In this document: one piece after another, positions 7,367-16,262 of the stretch | Layout of the letters: every line of letters begins with the position of its first letter | Numbering within the stretch: the first letter of the stretch is position 1 | From: CAZWDL01 sp964632995 | GTDB taxonomy: Bacteria > Bacteroidota > Bacteroidia > Chitinophagales > Saprospiraceae | Length of the DNA stretch: 63,010 bases | Assembly (NCBI GenBank): GCA_964632995.1 | Contig: CAZWDL010000031.1 | Location: 1-63,010, forward strand | Direction of reading: 5' to 3' | Notes under the pieces: generated by a model | What the model saw: the letters and a program-made list of their open reading frames with translations, nothing else | What the model was told of the DNA's origin: nothing | The model's database searches: none | Program-made: the position numbers and the translations under genes

Positions 7367-10276
7367 CTACCGCCATTCCCTCAAATACGCCGCTACGTCC
7401 GCCAGTTCCTGCTCCCCCAAGCCCAGCGTCAGCGGATCGGGCATGAGGCTGGTATTCATCACCGATTTTTTCAGGATATCCTCCGTGCGGATGGTGTGGC
7501 GCTTGCCGGCCAGGTCTTTAATCACCAGAGCTTCTCCTTCCGACAGCAGAAAACCGGAATACACCCGATCTCCTTTGGCGGTAATCAGTACCGGTTCATA
7601 GCCGAAGGTCACGGCGCCGTTGGGGTTGACGATGGCGTCGATCAGGGCGGTTTTGTCAAATTTCCGGCGGATGTTTTCCAGGTTGGGGCCTATTTCTTTA
7701 CCCATGTCTCCCATCCGGTGGCAGCTGCTGCAGTGGGTTTCAAAAAGAGAGCGGCCACGCTCGGCCTGGCCTTCGAGTTGGGCGATGCGTTGGACGGATA
7801 AGGTCTTGCCGCCGGGCCGGGTGAAATACTCACCGGCCAGTACCCGCACTTCCTGCGCCGGGTTATTGAACATCTGCTCCGCTATATCCGCATCGGCGAA
7901 AATGTCTTTGGGCAGTTGGCCGGCTTCCGCCAACTGGATTAGCCGTTTTCCACCTTCGGAGTGGGCGGCCAGCGTCCGGGCCGCCTGTAGTTTTTCTTCA
8001 GAGGAACCATCCGTTTGCTGAAGCACTTTTTCGGCTTGCCGGACGGAGTCGGGCCATTGTTTTTCTTCATCCAGTTCCTTCCAGTCGAGCGTGTTCAGCC
8101 ACAGGTTGGAGCGGCGATGCTCCACCCACCAATCCGCCATTTTTTGTACGCGGGGATCCGCAGCGGCTTCGGTGATATCCAGCATCGTCCGGGCCGCTTT
8201 CGGGGAGGCTGTGAAAGCGATGGCGCTGAGAGCTTCCAGACGATGTTCAGCGGTCAGCTGATCTGACAGGGCTCTTGTCCGGAAGTCCTCGAGCGCCGCT
8301 TCCGGGTGCAGCCGCCAGGCCAGGGCGGCGAAGGTCTTACTCCATTCCAGCGGATTATCCGACTCCGTTTTTCTTATACTTTCGTAAAAAGCGGCTTCCT
8401 TTCCTTCGAGGCCGATGCCGAGTGCTTCCAGGTACCAGCGATCCTGCCCGTCAAAACCACGATAGAGCCGCAGCAGAATCTCCCGGGATTCCGACAGCGG
8501 CGTGTCCCGCAGCGAAACAGCGACGGCCCGGCGCACGGCAGGGGAGGGGTCGCCGGCGGAAAGGCGGGCGTAACGCAGCAGTTGCTCCGGCACCGGCTGG
8601 GTAAGTGCGCGATAGGCGGCGACGCGCAGGCGTGGATCGGGCTCGGTTTCGAGCAGGTCCTCCACCAGGTCTACCCCCTGGTCGCCCATTTGCGTCAGCA
8701 ACCACAGCGCTCGTGCGCGGTGGAAGGGGTTTTCAGCGTCTAGCAGTGTTGCCACCTCCGGAATAACGGCTTCCCCCGCCTCCCGCAGTTTTACAAAACC
8801 CAGGTTGCGCACGTTGACGGCCGGGCTACGCAGCGCGGCGATCTGTCCGGCGGTCGTAGAGAGGTCGATGGCCGGTATTTTGAGCGTTTCACCTTCCGGT
8901 GCTATACGGTAGATGCGACCGTAGGCGCTGGTGTCGTGCATCTGATGGCCGCCTACGACGGGGTCGTACCAGTCGGCGATGTACAGGGCGCCGTCAGTCC
9001 CGGTGACGATATCGCTGGGGCGGAACCACTTGCGCAGGTCCTCCGGCTTTTCGTGCCAGATGTATCCTTCGGTCGATTCGGCCAGAGAGGCGATGAGGTC
9101 CTTTCGTTCAAGCGCGTAGCCGGCGCCCTGCATCCGGGGCTGGTAGACGAAGATGACATTGCGGCCGGCGTCGGCGCTGAGGAACATGCCGCGATACTGC
9201 TCGCCGAAGGCGTCTCCTTCGTAAACCAGCACGCCGGTCGGCGACCCCGCGCCCGTATTGTCGCCCGCCGGAATGACACCCGGATCATCCTGGTGCCAGT
9301 GCGCGTCGAAGATAGACTGTCCGGGCTGCCGGTCGGCCTGCCAGTATCGGGCGCCGTCGGCGCTAAAGTAGCCCGCGTTGCCGCCGTACATCAGCCAGGT
9401 GGAGCGGCAGGTTTCTACCTGGTCGTCGTTGTCGTTCTGCCACAGGTCGCCGTAGGAATCGACGGCCAGCTCGTAGGCGTTGCGGAAGTTGTGGGCCAGT
9501 ACTTCCAGTCCCGTGCCGTCGGGATTGATGCGCAGGGCCAGTCCGCCCACCCAGACGCGGCCATCGTCGCTTTGCCGGCCGCCATTGTTCTCCGTATTGT
9601 AGGGAGATCCGCCGGTGTAGAGGCTGCCGGAGCGCAGCGTCCAGCCCGAACGGTCGGCGACGGTATGCGGACCGGCATTGCCCGTGTTGAAATACCACTT
9701 CCCGTCGGGGCCGGCGATAAAGGCATGCAGACTGTGGTCGTGATCGTAGCCGCCGAAACCGGTGAGCAACACTTCCTTTTTATCCGGCCGGTCGTCGCCG
9801 TCCTCATCGGTGTAGACGATCAGATTGGGCGAACACGAAACCACTACCTGATTGCCGATGACGGCGATGCCCAGCGGAGAAACCAGATCTTCATCCTGCA
9901 CGAAGACCTTGGAGCTGTCCGCCCGCCCGTCGCCATCGCTATCCTCCAGGATCACGATCCGGTCGCCCGCCTCAAAGTGCGGAAATTTGCCCGGTTTGTT
10001 GTTGTAATCCCGGTAATTCACCGCCTCGGTAATCCAGATGCGTCCACGGGCATCCACCTCCATATTGGTGGGGTTGTAAAACTGCGGCGACTCGGCCCAC
10101 AGGGTGGAGGTCCAGCCTTCGGGAAGGTGGAGGCGGCCGTCGTAGTGGAGCTCGAAGTCGAGTTCGGGGGCGGAAGATTGGGGCTGGCGGGGGTCTTTAC
10201 AGGAGCTTACCACTAGGAGTAAAAGAAAGAGGCAGCCCGCAATCCGCTGTCGGGTGAGGTCGTATCCGTCGCGCAT
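7367..10276 (-). CDS. Large lipoprotein with sugar-dehydrogenase-like propeller, HEAT-like repeats and C-terminal cytochrome c (PVC-type haem-binding family)
   Basis: This 969-aa lipoprotein has its lipobox at LVVSSC (Cys26). The N-terminal half (about 45-480) is a six-bladed propeller like PQQ-type/membrane-bound dehydrogenases (WITEAVNYRDY, AVIGNQVVVSCSPN, DGALYIADWYDP). The middle (about 490-780) has paired helices resembling HEAT repeats (FHRARALWLLTQMGD). The C-terminus is a cytochrome c domain with CSSCH at 849-853 and a likely distal Met945 in SLMPDPLT. The arrangement matches the family first described in Planctomycetes/Verrucomicrobia and common in Bacteroidota. It should pass electrons from oxidation of a sugar or alcohol at the cell surface; the substrate is unknown. 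A GC-rich hairpin repeat lies just upstream. Confidence 0.9.
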   Translation of the reverse strand: MRDGYDLTRQRIAGCLFLLLLVVSSCKDPRQPQSSAPELDFELHYDGRLHLPEGWTSTLWAESPQFYNPTNMEVDARGRIWITEAVNYRDYNNKPGKFPHFEAGDRIVILEDSDGDGRADSSKVFVQDEDLVSPLGIAVIGNQVVVSCSPNLIVYTDEDGDDRPDKKEVLLTGFGGYDHDHSLHAFIAGPDGKWYFNTGNAGPHTVADRSGWTLRSGSLYTGGSPYNTENNGGRQSDDGRVWVGGLALRINPDGTGLEVLAHNFRNAYELAVDSYGDLWQNDNDDQVETCRSTWLMYGGNAGYFSADGARYWQADRQPGQSIFDAHWHQDDPGVIPAGDNTGAGSPTGVLVYEGDAFGEQYRGMFLSADAGRNVIFVYQPRMQGAGYALERKDLIASLAESTEGYIWHEKPEDLRKWFRPSDIVTGTDGALYIADWYDPVVGGHQMHDTSAYGRIYRIAPEGETLKIPAIDLSTTAGQIAALRSPAVNVRNLGFVKLREAGEAVIPEVATLLDAENPFHRARALWLLTQMGDQGVDLVEDLLETEPDPRLRVAAYRALTQPVPEQLLRYARLSAGDPSPAVRRAVAVSLRDTPLSESREILLRLYRGFDGQDRWYLEALGIGLEGKEAAFYESIRKTESDNPLEWSKTFAALAWRLHPEAALEDFRTRALSDQLTAEHRLEALSAIAFTASPKAARTMLDITEAAADPRVQKMADWWVEHRRSNLWLNTLDWKELDEEKQWPDSVRQAEKVLQQTDGSSEEKLQAARTLAAHSEGGKRLIQLAEAGQLPKDIFADADIAEQMFNNPAQEVRVLAGEYFTRPGGKTLSVQRIAQLEGQAERGRSLFETHCSSCHRMGDMGKEIGPNLENIRRKFDKTALIDAIVNPNGAVTFGYEPVLITAKGDRVYSGFLLSEGEALVIKDLAGKRHTIRTEDILKKSVMNTSLMPDPLTLGLGEQELADVAAYLREWR

Positions 10277-10368
10277 GCGCAGGTGTTTCTTGTGAAGTTA
10301 AGGAATTGGCGCGGCTCCCTATCAAAATATTTAGAAAAGATAGAGTAGGGAGTCCAGGCTTAAAACCG

Positions 10369-10412
10369 GGAGGCGCCGCCCGGCGCGAGAGGCGGCGCCT
10401 CCTCTCTTCTTG
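10369..10412. repeat. GC-rich hairpin repeat, second copy
   Basis: A perfect 12-bp stem, GGAGGCGCCGCC (10369-10380)/GGCGGCGCCTCC (10391-10402), closes a loop that contains GGCGCGAGA. The tail CTCTCTTCTTGCC matches the tail of the hairpin at 2441-2480. There is no T-tract. Confidence 0.6.
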
Positions 10413-10520
10413 CCACGGCACCCCGCCCGCTTGCGCTTCCCAGCGCGACCCGGCTTCCCCCTGACAAATATCATCGGTTTTCAACCCAAAAGAACTTATA
10501 TAGCAAGAAAAATTCGTGAG

Positions 10521-10856
10521 ATGAGTACCTCTCGCCTCAAGCAGATCAAGCTGCTCCACACCGTCATCTGGGCCTTTTTCGCCTCTCTCATTTTTTACAT
10601 CCTCTACGCGGGGCTGTACAACGATATAGATTCTTTCACCTGGATTGCCATTGGTTTGGTTACCGGAGAAGCGATCACCTTACTACTGTTTAAATGGCGC
10701 TGTCCGTTGACCCTGATCGCCCGGGGATACTCCGATTCCACAAAAGAGAATTTTGACATCTACCTGCCGGAATGGCTGGCTAAACACAAAAAGCTCATTT
10801 TTACTACGCTGTTTGTCGCGGGGGTAGTGCTGGTACTGGTGAGGTGGTTTCAGTAA
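10521..10856 (+). CDS. Small membrane protein, DUF2784-like
   Basis: This 111-aa protein has three hydrophobic segments (about 12-30, 38-55 and 90-107). The second and third are joined by KWRCPLTLIARGY, a Cys-Pro-Leu-Thr loop like the one in the DUF2784 family. That similarity is from memory and is tentative. The ATG at 10521 (MSTSRLKQIKLLH) is chosen over upstream in-frame codons because the upstream stretch lies in repeat DNA. It is not clearly in an operon with the next gene (137-bp gap). No function can be assigned. Confidence 0.7.
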   Translation: MSTSRLKQIKLLHTVIWAFFASLIFYILYAGLYNDIDSFTWIAIGLVTGEAITLLLFKWRCPLTLIARGYSDSTKENFDIYLPEWLAKHKKLIFTTLFVAGVVLVLVRWFQ

Positions 10857-10993
10857 TAATTTGCGAGCAGGATCAAATATTTTAGTTTAACTTATCGTTA
10901 CTTATAGTATGCCTAGTCAGGATTCACAAATTTTGGGTTGGCAGACTATATAACATCACTTAAACCCGAATCTACACCTCAACCATCCAAAAA

Positions 10994-11518
10994 ATGGAAA
11001 CACCTCATGTCCCTCCCGCTCCGGAAGAGATCCGTCCGGAAGACCGACTTCAACTATTAGATCAAACCATTTCCCGGCTTCGCCACCAACTGAAAAAAGA
11101 ACGCGAGCCTGATGCGCCGACCACCGAAGAACTGAGCGCCCAACTCGAAACCACCCGCCGGCAACAGGAAAGTATTCGCAAGCAAATCAAGGATGCCAAA
11201 GCACTCAGCAAGCGCCGCAAGCGGGAAATTGACGAATGGAAGCTGTGGTACAACGGCCTGGAAAAGGCCGACCGCAGCGATGAGATTCGTCAGCTGCAAT
11301 CCGAAATTCAATGGCGGGCGCAGGATATTGCTCGTCAGGAAGCCCGCATCAGCGAACTGAACCAGCAGTCACTTTCTGTGGAAGGAGCGGCCGAGCAACT
11401 CCAGCTCCGCCTTGCTGCCCGGGAAGAAGGGCTGCACAAACTTCCGCCAGAGGAAGACCCTCGCCTAAAGGCGGCTATTGAGGCTAAGGAAAATTTACAG
11501 CAACAGCTTCACTCCTGA
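10994..11518 (+). CDS. Coiled-coil protein of unknown function
   Basis: This soluble 174-aa protein is almost entirely helical. Charged heptads run from residue 16 to the end (LRHQLKKEREPD, ETTRRQQESIRKQIKDAK, QSEIQWRAQDIARQEAR). It has no signal peptide, membrane segment or cysteine. It sits 263 bp upstream of the giant coiled-coil protein in the same orientation, and both have Gln/Arg/Glu-rich helices, so the two may pair physically or be expressed together. A MITE-like element separates them. I recognise no family. Confidence 0.75.
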   Translation: METPHVPPAPEEIRPEDRLQLLDQTISRLRHQLKKEREPDAPTTEELSAQLETTRRQQESIRKQIKDAKALSKRRKREIDEWKLWYNGLEKADRSDEIRQLQSEIQWRAQDIARQEARISELNQQSLSVEGAAEQLQLRLAAREEGLHKLPPEEDPRLKAAIEAKENLQQQLHS

Positions 11519-11604
11519 GCCTAACCACCATTCATTTATTATTAAAATCAATGGTCAATCTGGGATTGCTAACGAGACCGGCTTGCCCTTTCCTTAATAA
11601 CGGG

Positions 11605-11746
11605 TGAATAATAAGTTCGCGTTTTTGACGAGTGTACTTTGGCTGCTACCGAGGCGCGGTGAAGGAGCATAGCCGGGGTTCTGTGACTGAGCCGCAACGA
11701 AGGCAGCGGGCAAAAGACGCCGTCAAAATGATGAAGTTATTATTCG
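11605..11746. mobile_element. 142-bp MITE-like inverted-repeat element
   Basis: The first 26 bp (11605-11630, starting TGAATAATAA) and the last 26 bp (11721-11746, ending TTATTATTCG) are reverse complements at about 20 of 26 positions. The symmetry continues inward at lower identity. The centre at 11665-11687 is identical to the reverse complement of 20060-20082. No ORF is present. Size, terminal inverted repeats and a dispersed core fit a non-autonomous element, although a long structured RNA hairpin is an alternative. Confidence 0.6.
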
Positions 11747-11781
11747 ACTGTTACTTATTTACCTGAAAAAATCCGAATGAA

Positions 11782-14700
11782 ATGAGTGTCAAAGAAATTG
11801 GCAAGGAAATCAAAAATGCCGTCGATAATAAAGAACTTTCCCTCTCCAGCATCGCCCGGCATGCACCCGCCTTTCAAACGCTACTCGATAATTTTACCGA
11901 ACTGAGCGGCCTGCGCATTAATGAAGTCACGGTGCGTCAGGAAAACGGCGGCGACCGCCTGCGCATTACCGGGCAAGCAAACTGGAAGGACCGCCTTCCG
12001 GCGAAAGTGCGCATCCTCATCGAAGAAAACGGGGAAGCCGGTCTTCGCGTCCAGGCTTCGGCTGAAATCGCCGACGATCAGGCACTGCCCGTCCCGGGCC
12101 TCACCTGGTTTCAACTGCTCGGCGGCAACCTGGAGGTCGTCTCCGATCCTGCCGAAGCCGACACCCCTGTCAGCGGGCAATTTGCCTGTTCTATGCTTGC
12201 CGGCGAAACGCGTATTCCCCTGTCGGCGCAGCTGCCAGGTACGGAGGGCATCGCCCTGCAGGCCAAATTGTCAGACCTGGTCTTTCCAGGCCTGGCCGAT
12301 CTCGCTAACCTCGCCGGCGGCCGCGCCCTCTTCGACCTGCCGGAACAAATTGACCAGCTGGGGGAAGTGTCGCTCCATGAGTTGAACATGCTTTTTCAAA
12401 AAGGAGAAAATAACGGCGACTATTCACTGGCCGACCTGGAGTTTCATTTCGGCCCGGCCAACAGCTGGGACCTCATCCCCGGACTGTTGTCCATGAACAA
12501 CATCAGGGTGGCTACCGGCTTTTCTGACCCGCTGAAACAGAATCGCGCTTTCCGGGGGGTGATCCGCGGAGAGGCCCGGATCGGTGAGCTGCCGATAGAA
12601 CTGATGGCGGGTAAGGACCAACCGGATGACCCCTGGCTGTTCGCTTCCCTGATCACCCGTATCGGACTGGGAGAGCTTACCCGGGGGCTGTTGGAAGGGC
12701 TCAAGCTGCCTCCCGATATGCTGGACCTGCACTTCGAAAATGTAGCGCTGAATATTACGCCCGAAAACGGCGCTTTCACCCTGAAAACGAGCCAGGCCGG
12801 TGATCAGCCCTGGAATTTCCCGCTGGGCCGGCAGACGCTCACCGTCGATGGGCTCGAATTTGAGATCAACCGTAGTGAGGGGCAAATGGGAGGGCTGCTG
12901 CGGGGCAATACCCGGCTTTTCGGCATTGCCGCCGGCCTGAATGCAGTCGTGGATCAGGATATCGAATTCACCGCCACTATACCGAGTATCAGTATGCTGG
13001 CTCTGATCGATCAGGTGCTGGATGATTTTACACCGCCGGATGGACTGCCCGACTTCCAGCTGGAAAACGTGGCCTTTGCCGCTAATCCCTCGGAAGGGAC
13101 CTTCTCTTTCCAGTCCACTTCTACCCAGGGCTGGGAGATTCCCATCGGCCCGACGGGATTAAAGACTTCCGGCCTGGAGTTTATGCTGCAGCGTGAGCGA
13201 AGCAACGCTCAGCTCCGCACCTCCGGGAATATCGGGGGAATGCTCAGCCTGGGGGGCGTGCAGTTCGACTTGCGATACTGGTTCCCCGGTGATTTTGTCC
13301 TGAAAGCCGATATCCCGGAGGTCAACCTTTCTCCGCTGCTGCAGGATCTGGCCGGCACGGAAGGCCTGCTCGGACTTCCCGCGCCCCCGGCTGTCCTCAA
13401 CGTGGCATTGAGCGATATACAGCTGATGGTGGCGCCGCAACAGAAAAGCTGTTCTTTGTCGGGCGCTTCTCCTTTGGGCAAAACCGAAATCCTGATAAAT
13501 AAAAACCAGCAGGGCAAGTGGGTCTTTGTCGCCGGTTTTGTGCCGCCGTCAGAGTGGAAGTTTTCCACCATTGACGGCAGCCTGCGGGCGCTCGATGATC
13601 TTCGTTTCGATGATGCATTACTGCTGCTTTCCTCCGATACGGATAACGACATTCAGCTGAGCATTGTCGATTTGCCCGCCGGAGTCTCCGGGGCTAAAGG
13701 CTTGAATATATACCTTAATCTCGATATGAGTGGCCTGGGCATTGACGACCTGATGGATATCGACCGGATTCAGGTTTCCGCCGCCATTGGTCCCAACCCG
13801 GCCGCCCTGATGCTGATCGCCCGGCTCGATGGGAGCTTTGCCGTAACGGAAAATGTAGCCCTCGGCGACATGCAGTTCCGCCTGCGTCCGGCGCCGACCA
13901 ACTTCTCCCTGGGCGTGGCCGGCGCCATGATGGTAACGCTCGACGAGAGCCCGCTGAAATTCCTGGGCATGATGGAGGTCCGCCCCCTCGAGCGCAGCGC
14001 TGCTTTCTCAGCAACCATGCTCGGCGCCTGGAACGAGCCTTTCGATGTGCGTGGCCTGGCCGTGAGCGACCTGGCACTGGAACTGGGAATGGGTATCGTG
14101 CCGCCGCCGGCCACCGTAGCGCCCATCATCGGCCTGGCCGGTAGTATACGCATCGGCAGCTTCAACGGCAGCGCCGCCGTCAAATTCGATTCGGTGATGC
14201 CTACCAAAAGCATGATCGCCGCCAGCTTTGACCGCCTGGTTCTGCAGGAGGTCATTCAGCAATTCTGCCGGCCGGAAGTATTCCAGCAAATTCCCGCCGA
14301 TATTCGTAATACGGTACTGACGGCGGGCATGGAGGAAGTGGAAGTATACGTGGTCCCTCAACCCACGACCATCGGCGCGCTCGCCTACGAACAAGGCTTC
14401 CGCTTTCAGGGCAAAATCCAGATTGCCGACTTTGATGCGGAATTCGCCTTCCTGCTCGAGTTCACTTCGGGCTTTGCACTCAAGGCTACTATGGATCCGC
14501 TCGATATCGGCGGCGTTTTTCAGCTCCGCGGCGCCGGTGGCCAGCCCCAACCCATCATCGATGTGGATCTGAGGCTTGGCAAGGAACCCAAGGTCCTCGT
14601 AGCCGGCGCTGTACAACTGCTCGGCCTGCAGGCGGAAACCTTTATCCAGCTCAATGACGGCGGTTTCGCCTTCCTGGTTAGCGGACGCATTTTCGACCTC

Positions 14701-16098
14701 TTCGAAGCTAGTGTGCAAGCCAGTGGGTCCAACCTGAAATCCGGTGGTGATTTTTTCATCCGCGCCCAAATGAAAAACGACCTGTTGGCTTACCTCCGGG
14801 AAAACACCGTATCTGCTATTCAGCAGGCCACACAGGATGCCATGCAGGAGCTTGAACAAGCCCAGCGGGACCTGACAACTGCCCAGAACCGGGTGCAGCA
14901 ATTGCAGGGACAGATCGAGGCCACCCGCCGCGTCGTTCAGGCCGAGCGGGCGCGTCATCAGCAAGCTGTTCGCAAGGCTGAGGCCGATGTGGCGGCTGCC
15001 CAGAACAAAGTCAATCAGCTGCAGGGTCAAATTGACCAGATGCGGCGCAATATTCAGGCCGAGCGGGCACGCCATCAGCAGGCTGTTCGCAACGCCGAAT
15101 CGGGTGTGGCTGCAGCACAACGCAAGGTCAATCAATTGCAGAATCAAATCAATAGCATGCGGCGCACGATACAGACCGAGCGCGACCGCGATGCCCGCCG
15201 TCTGGCCGACGCCCGGCGGGAGGTGCAAAACGCCCAGAATAAGGTCAACTCCATTCAGGGTGAAATCAACCGGTCGAAGGCGCGCATCGATCAGTTAAAG
15301 CGCGACATCGCAGCCAAGAAACGCTGGTACGAGAATTCGGGATGGAGAAAATCCTACCGCTGGGCGGAATACAGCGCTTATGTTACCGCCAAAGGCACTG
15401 AAATCACAGGGCTGTACGGCAAAATCGGTACGCTGGAGGGAGCGAAAGCAACCGCCTGGGGAGTATTGGAAGCCGCCCGGCAGGTGGTGCGTGGAATGGA
15501 AAGAGCCGCCAAGACCTTCCCCATCGAGGCCGATCCGCGTATGGCAGGCCTGATCACCGCCAGAGAGTCGGCCAACCTAGCCCTTCAGGCAGCTATGGGC
15601 GTGCTGCGTACAGCCAGGAAGGCAATCGTCACCTTCCCCATCGAAGCCGATCTGCGCATGGCAGGGCTGATCACAGCTAAAGAATCGGCCAGCCTGGGCC
15701 TGGAAGCGGCCAAAGGCCTGCTGCGAGCGGCCCGGGCAGCGATCGTCACCTTCCCCATCGAGGCCGATCCGCGCATGGCAGGCCTGATCACGGCCAAAGA
15801 ATCAGCCAATATAGCGCTGCAGGGCGCCAAGGGCTTCCTCGAAGGCGTCAAAGTGGGTCTGGGTGGCTTTGAAAAGGTCAGCACCTTTATCGTCGAAGCC
15901 GGCCTGGGTGGGTTGGTCGACGTGCGGGAAGCACAGTTCGAGGGACAGCTCAACGTGGTGAAAGGCGGACTGGTCAACCTCTTCTTGAAGATGGATTTTA
16001 TGAAGCAACCGCATGCGCTGCAGGTGGCCTTCAATTTCCATAGCCCCCTGAATGCTGTCAAGGTATTGGCAGATAGATTACTGGATTCGGTAAAGTAA
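11782..16098 (+). CDS. Giant uncharacterised protein: beta-rich repeats, 39-residue coiled-coil repeats and a conserved C-terminal region
   Basis: 1438 aa with no signal peptide and no clear membrane segment. Residues 1-1000 are beta-rich and contain degenerate repeats of about 140 aa; compare FENVALNITPENGAFTLK (about 318) with LENVAFAANPSEGTFSFQ (about 428). Residues 1003-1190 form a long coiled coil built from four 39-aa units (DNA starts 14884, 15001, 15118, 15235) with the motif QNKVNQLQGQI and AERARHQQAVR. Then comes KKRWYENSGWRKSYRWAEY. Three further 39-aa units (15517, 15634, 15751) begin FPIEADPRMAGLITAKES. The last 45 residues resume beta structure. The small coiled-coil gene upstream may be a partner. 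I cannot name the family. The architecture suggests a structural or lipid-associated scaffold, which is inference. Confidence 0.85.
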   Translation: MSVKEIGKEIKNAVDNKELSLSSIARHAPAFQTLLDNFTELSGLRINEVTVRQENGGDRLRITGQANWKDRLPAKVRILIEENGEAGLRVQASAEIADDQALPVPGLTWFQLLGGNLEVVSDPAEADTPVSGQFACSMLAGETRIPLSAQLPGTEGIALQAKLSDLVFPGLADLANLAGGRALFDLPEQIDQLGEVSLHELNMLFQKGENNGDYSLADLEFHFGPANSWDLIPGLLSMNNIRVATGFSDPLKQNRAFRGVIRGEARIGELPIELMAGKDQPDDPWLFASLITRIGLGELTRGLLEGLKLPPDMLDLHFENVALNITPENGAFTLKTSQAGDQPWNFPLGRQTLTVDGLEFEINRSEGQMGGLLRGNTRLFGIAAGLNAVVDQDIEFTATIPSISMLALIDQVLDDFTPPDGLPDFQLENVAFAANPSEGTFSFQSTSTQGWEIPIGPTGLKTSGLEFMLQRERSNAQLRTSGNIGGMLSLGGVQFDLRYWFPGDFVLKADIPEVNLSPLLQDLAGTEGLLGLPAPPAVLNVALSDIQLMVAPQQKSCSLSGASPLGKTEILINKNQQGKWVFVAGFVPPSEWKFSTIDGSLRALDDLRFDDALLLLSSDTDNDIQLSIVDLPAGVSGAKGLNIYLNLDMSGLGIDDLMDIDRIQVSAAIGPNPAALMLIARLDGSFAVTENVALGDMQFRLRPAPTNFSLGVAGAMMVTLDESPLKFLGMMEVRPLERSAAFSATMLGAWNEPFDVRGLAVSDLALELGMGIVPPPATVAPIIGLAGSIRIGSFNGSAAVKFDSVMPTKSMIAASFDRLVLQEVIQQFCRPEVFQQIPADIRNTVLTAGMEEVEVYVVPQPTTIGALAYEQGFRFQGKIQIADFDAEFAFLLEFTSGFALKATMDPLDIGGVFQLRGAGGQPQPIIDVDLRLGKEPKVLVAGAVQLLGLQAETFIQLNDGGFAFLVSGRIFDLFEASVQASGSNLKSGGDFFIRAQMKNDLLAYLRENTVSAIQQATQDAMQELEQAQRDLTTAQNRVQQLQGQIEATRRVVQAERARHQQAVRKAEADVAAAQNKVNQLQGQIDQMRRNIQAERARHQQAVRNAESGVAAAQRKVNQLQNQINSMRRTIQTERDRDARRLADARREVQNAQNKVNSIQGEINRSKARIDQLKRDIAAKKRWYENSGWRKSYRWAEYSAYVTAKGTEITGLYGKIGTLEGAKATAWGVLEAARQVVRGMERAAKTFPIEADPRMAGLITARESANLALQAAMGVLRTARKAIVTFPIEADLRMAGLITAKESASLGLEAAKGLLRAARAAIVTFPIEADPRMAGLITAKESANIALQGAKGFLEGVKVGLGGFEKVSTFIVEAGLGGLVDVREAQFEGQLNVVKGGLVNLFLKMDFMKQPHALQVAFNFHSPLNAVKVLADRLLDSVK
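14884..15351 (+). repeat. 117-bp in-gene tandem repeat encoding coiled-coil units
   Basis: Four 117-bp units start at 14884, 15001, 15118 and 15235, each opening with the codons for QNKVNQLQ or a variant. The first three are close copies; the fourth diverges in its second half. They encode the 39-residue helical repeat of the giant protein. Confidence 0.85.
15517..15867 (+). repeat. Second 117-bp in-gene tandem repeat (FPIEAD units)
   Basis: Three 117-bp units start at 15517, 15634 and 15751 with TTCCCCATCGA(G/A)GCCGAT. The protein repeat is again exactly 39 residues, but with a different sequence from the coiled-coil array. The third unit diverges in its last third. Confidence 0.85.
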
Positions 16099-16262
16099 CG
16101 AAAGCAAGCTTTTTTACGGATCGAATTCCTTGAAAAGAGGCGCTTTTCTGCCCCGGAAGAGAGAAATGGCGCCTCTTGTCACTCCTGGCAGGCCTATGGT
16201 CAAATAAGACGCCGGAAGAGGTTAGGATTGCCTATCTTGCTGAGCTAAAACACCTTAGTATT

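Noticed and set aside
8936..10216. 426-aa open frame on the plus strand
   Set aside because: Antisense to the haem c lipoprotein, which has clear motifs and a lipobox. The frame is a by-product of GC-rich codons.
14008..15228. 406-aa open frame on the minus strand
   Set aside because: Antisense to the giant repeat protein; its apparent Leu/His repeats only mirror the 117-bp coding repeat.
11782..16098. Phage tail tape-measure or contractile injection protein
   Set aside because: The length and coiled coil are suggestive, but no baseplate, sheath, tube or capsid genes are near, and the beta-rich N-terminal 1000 residues do not fit.
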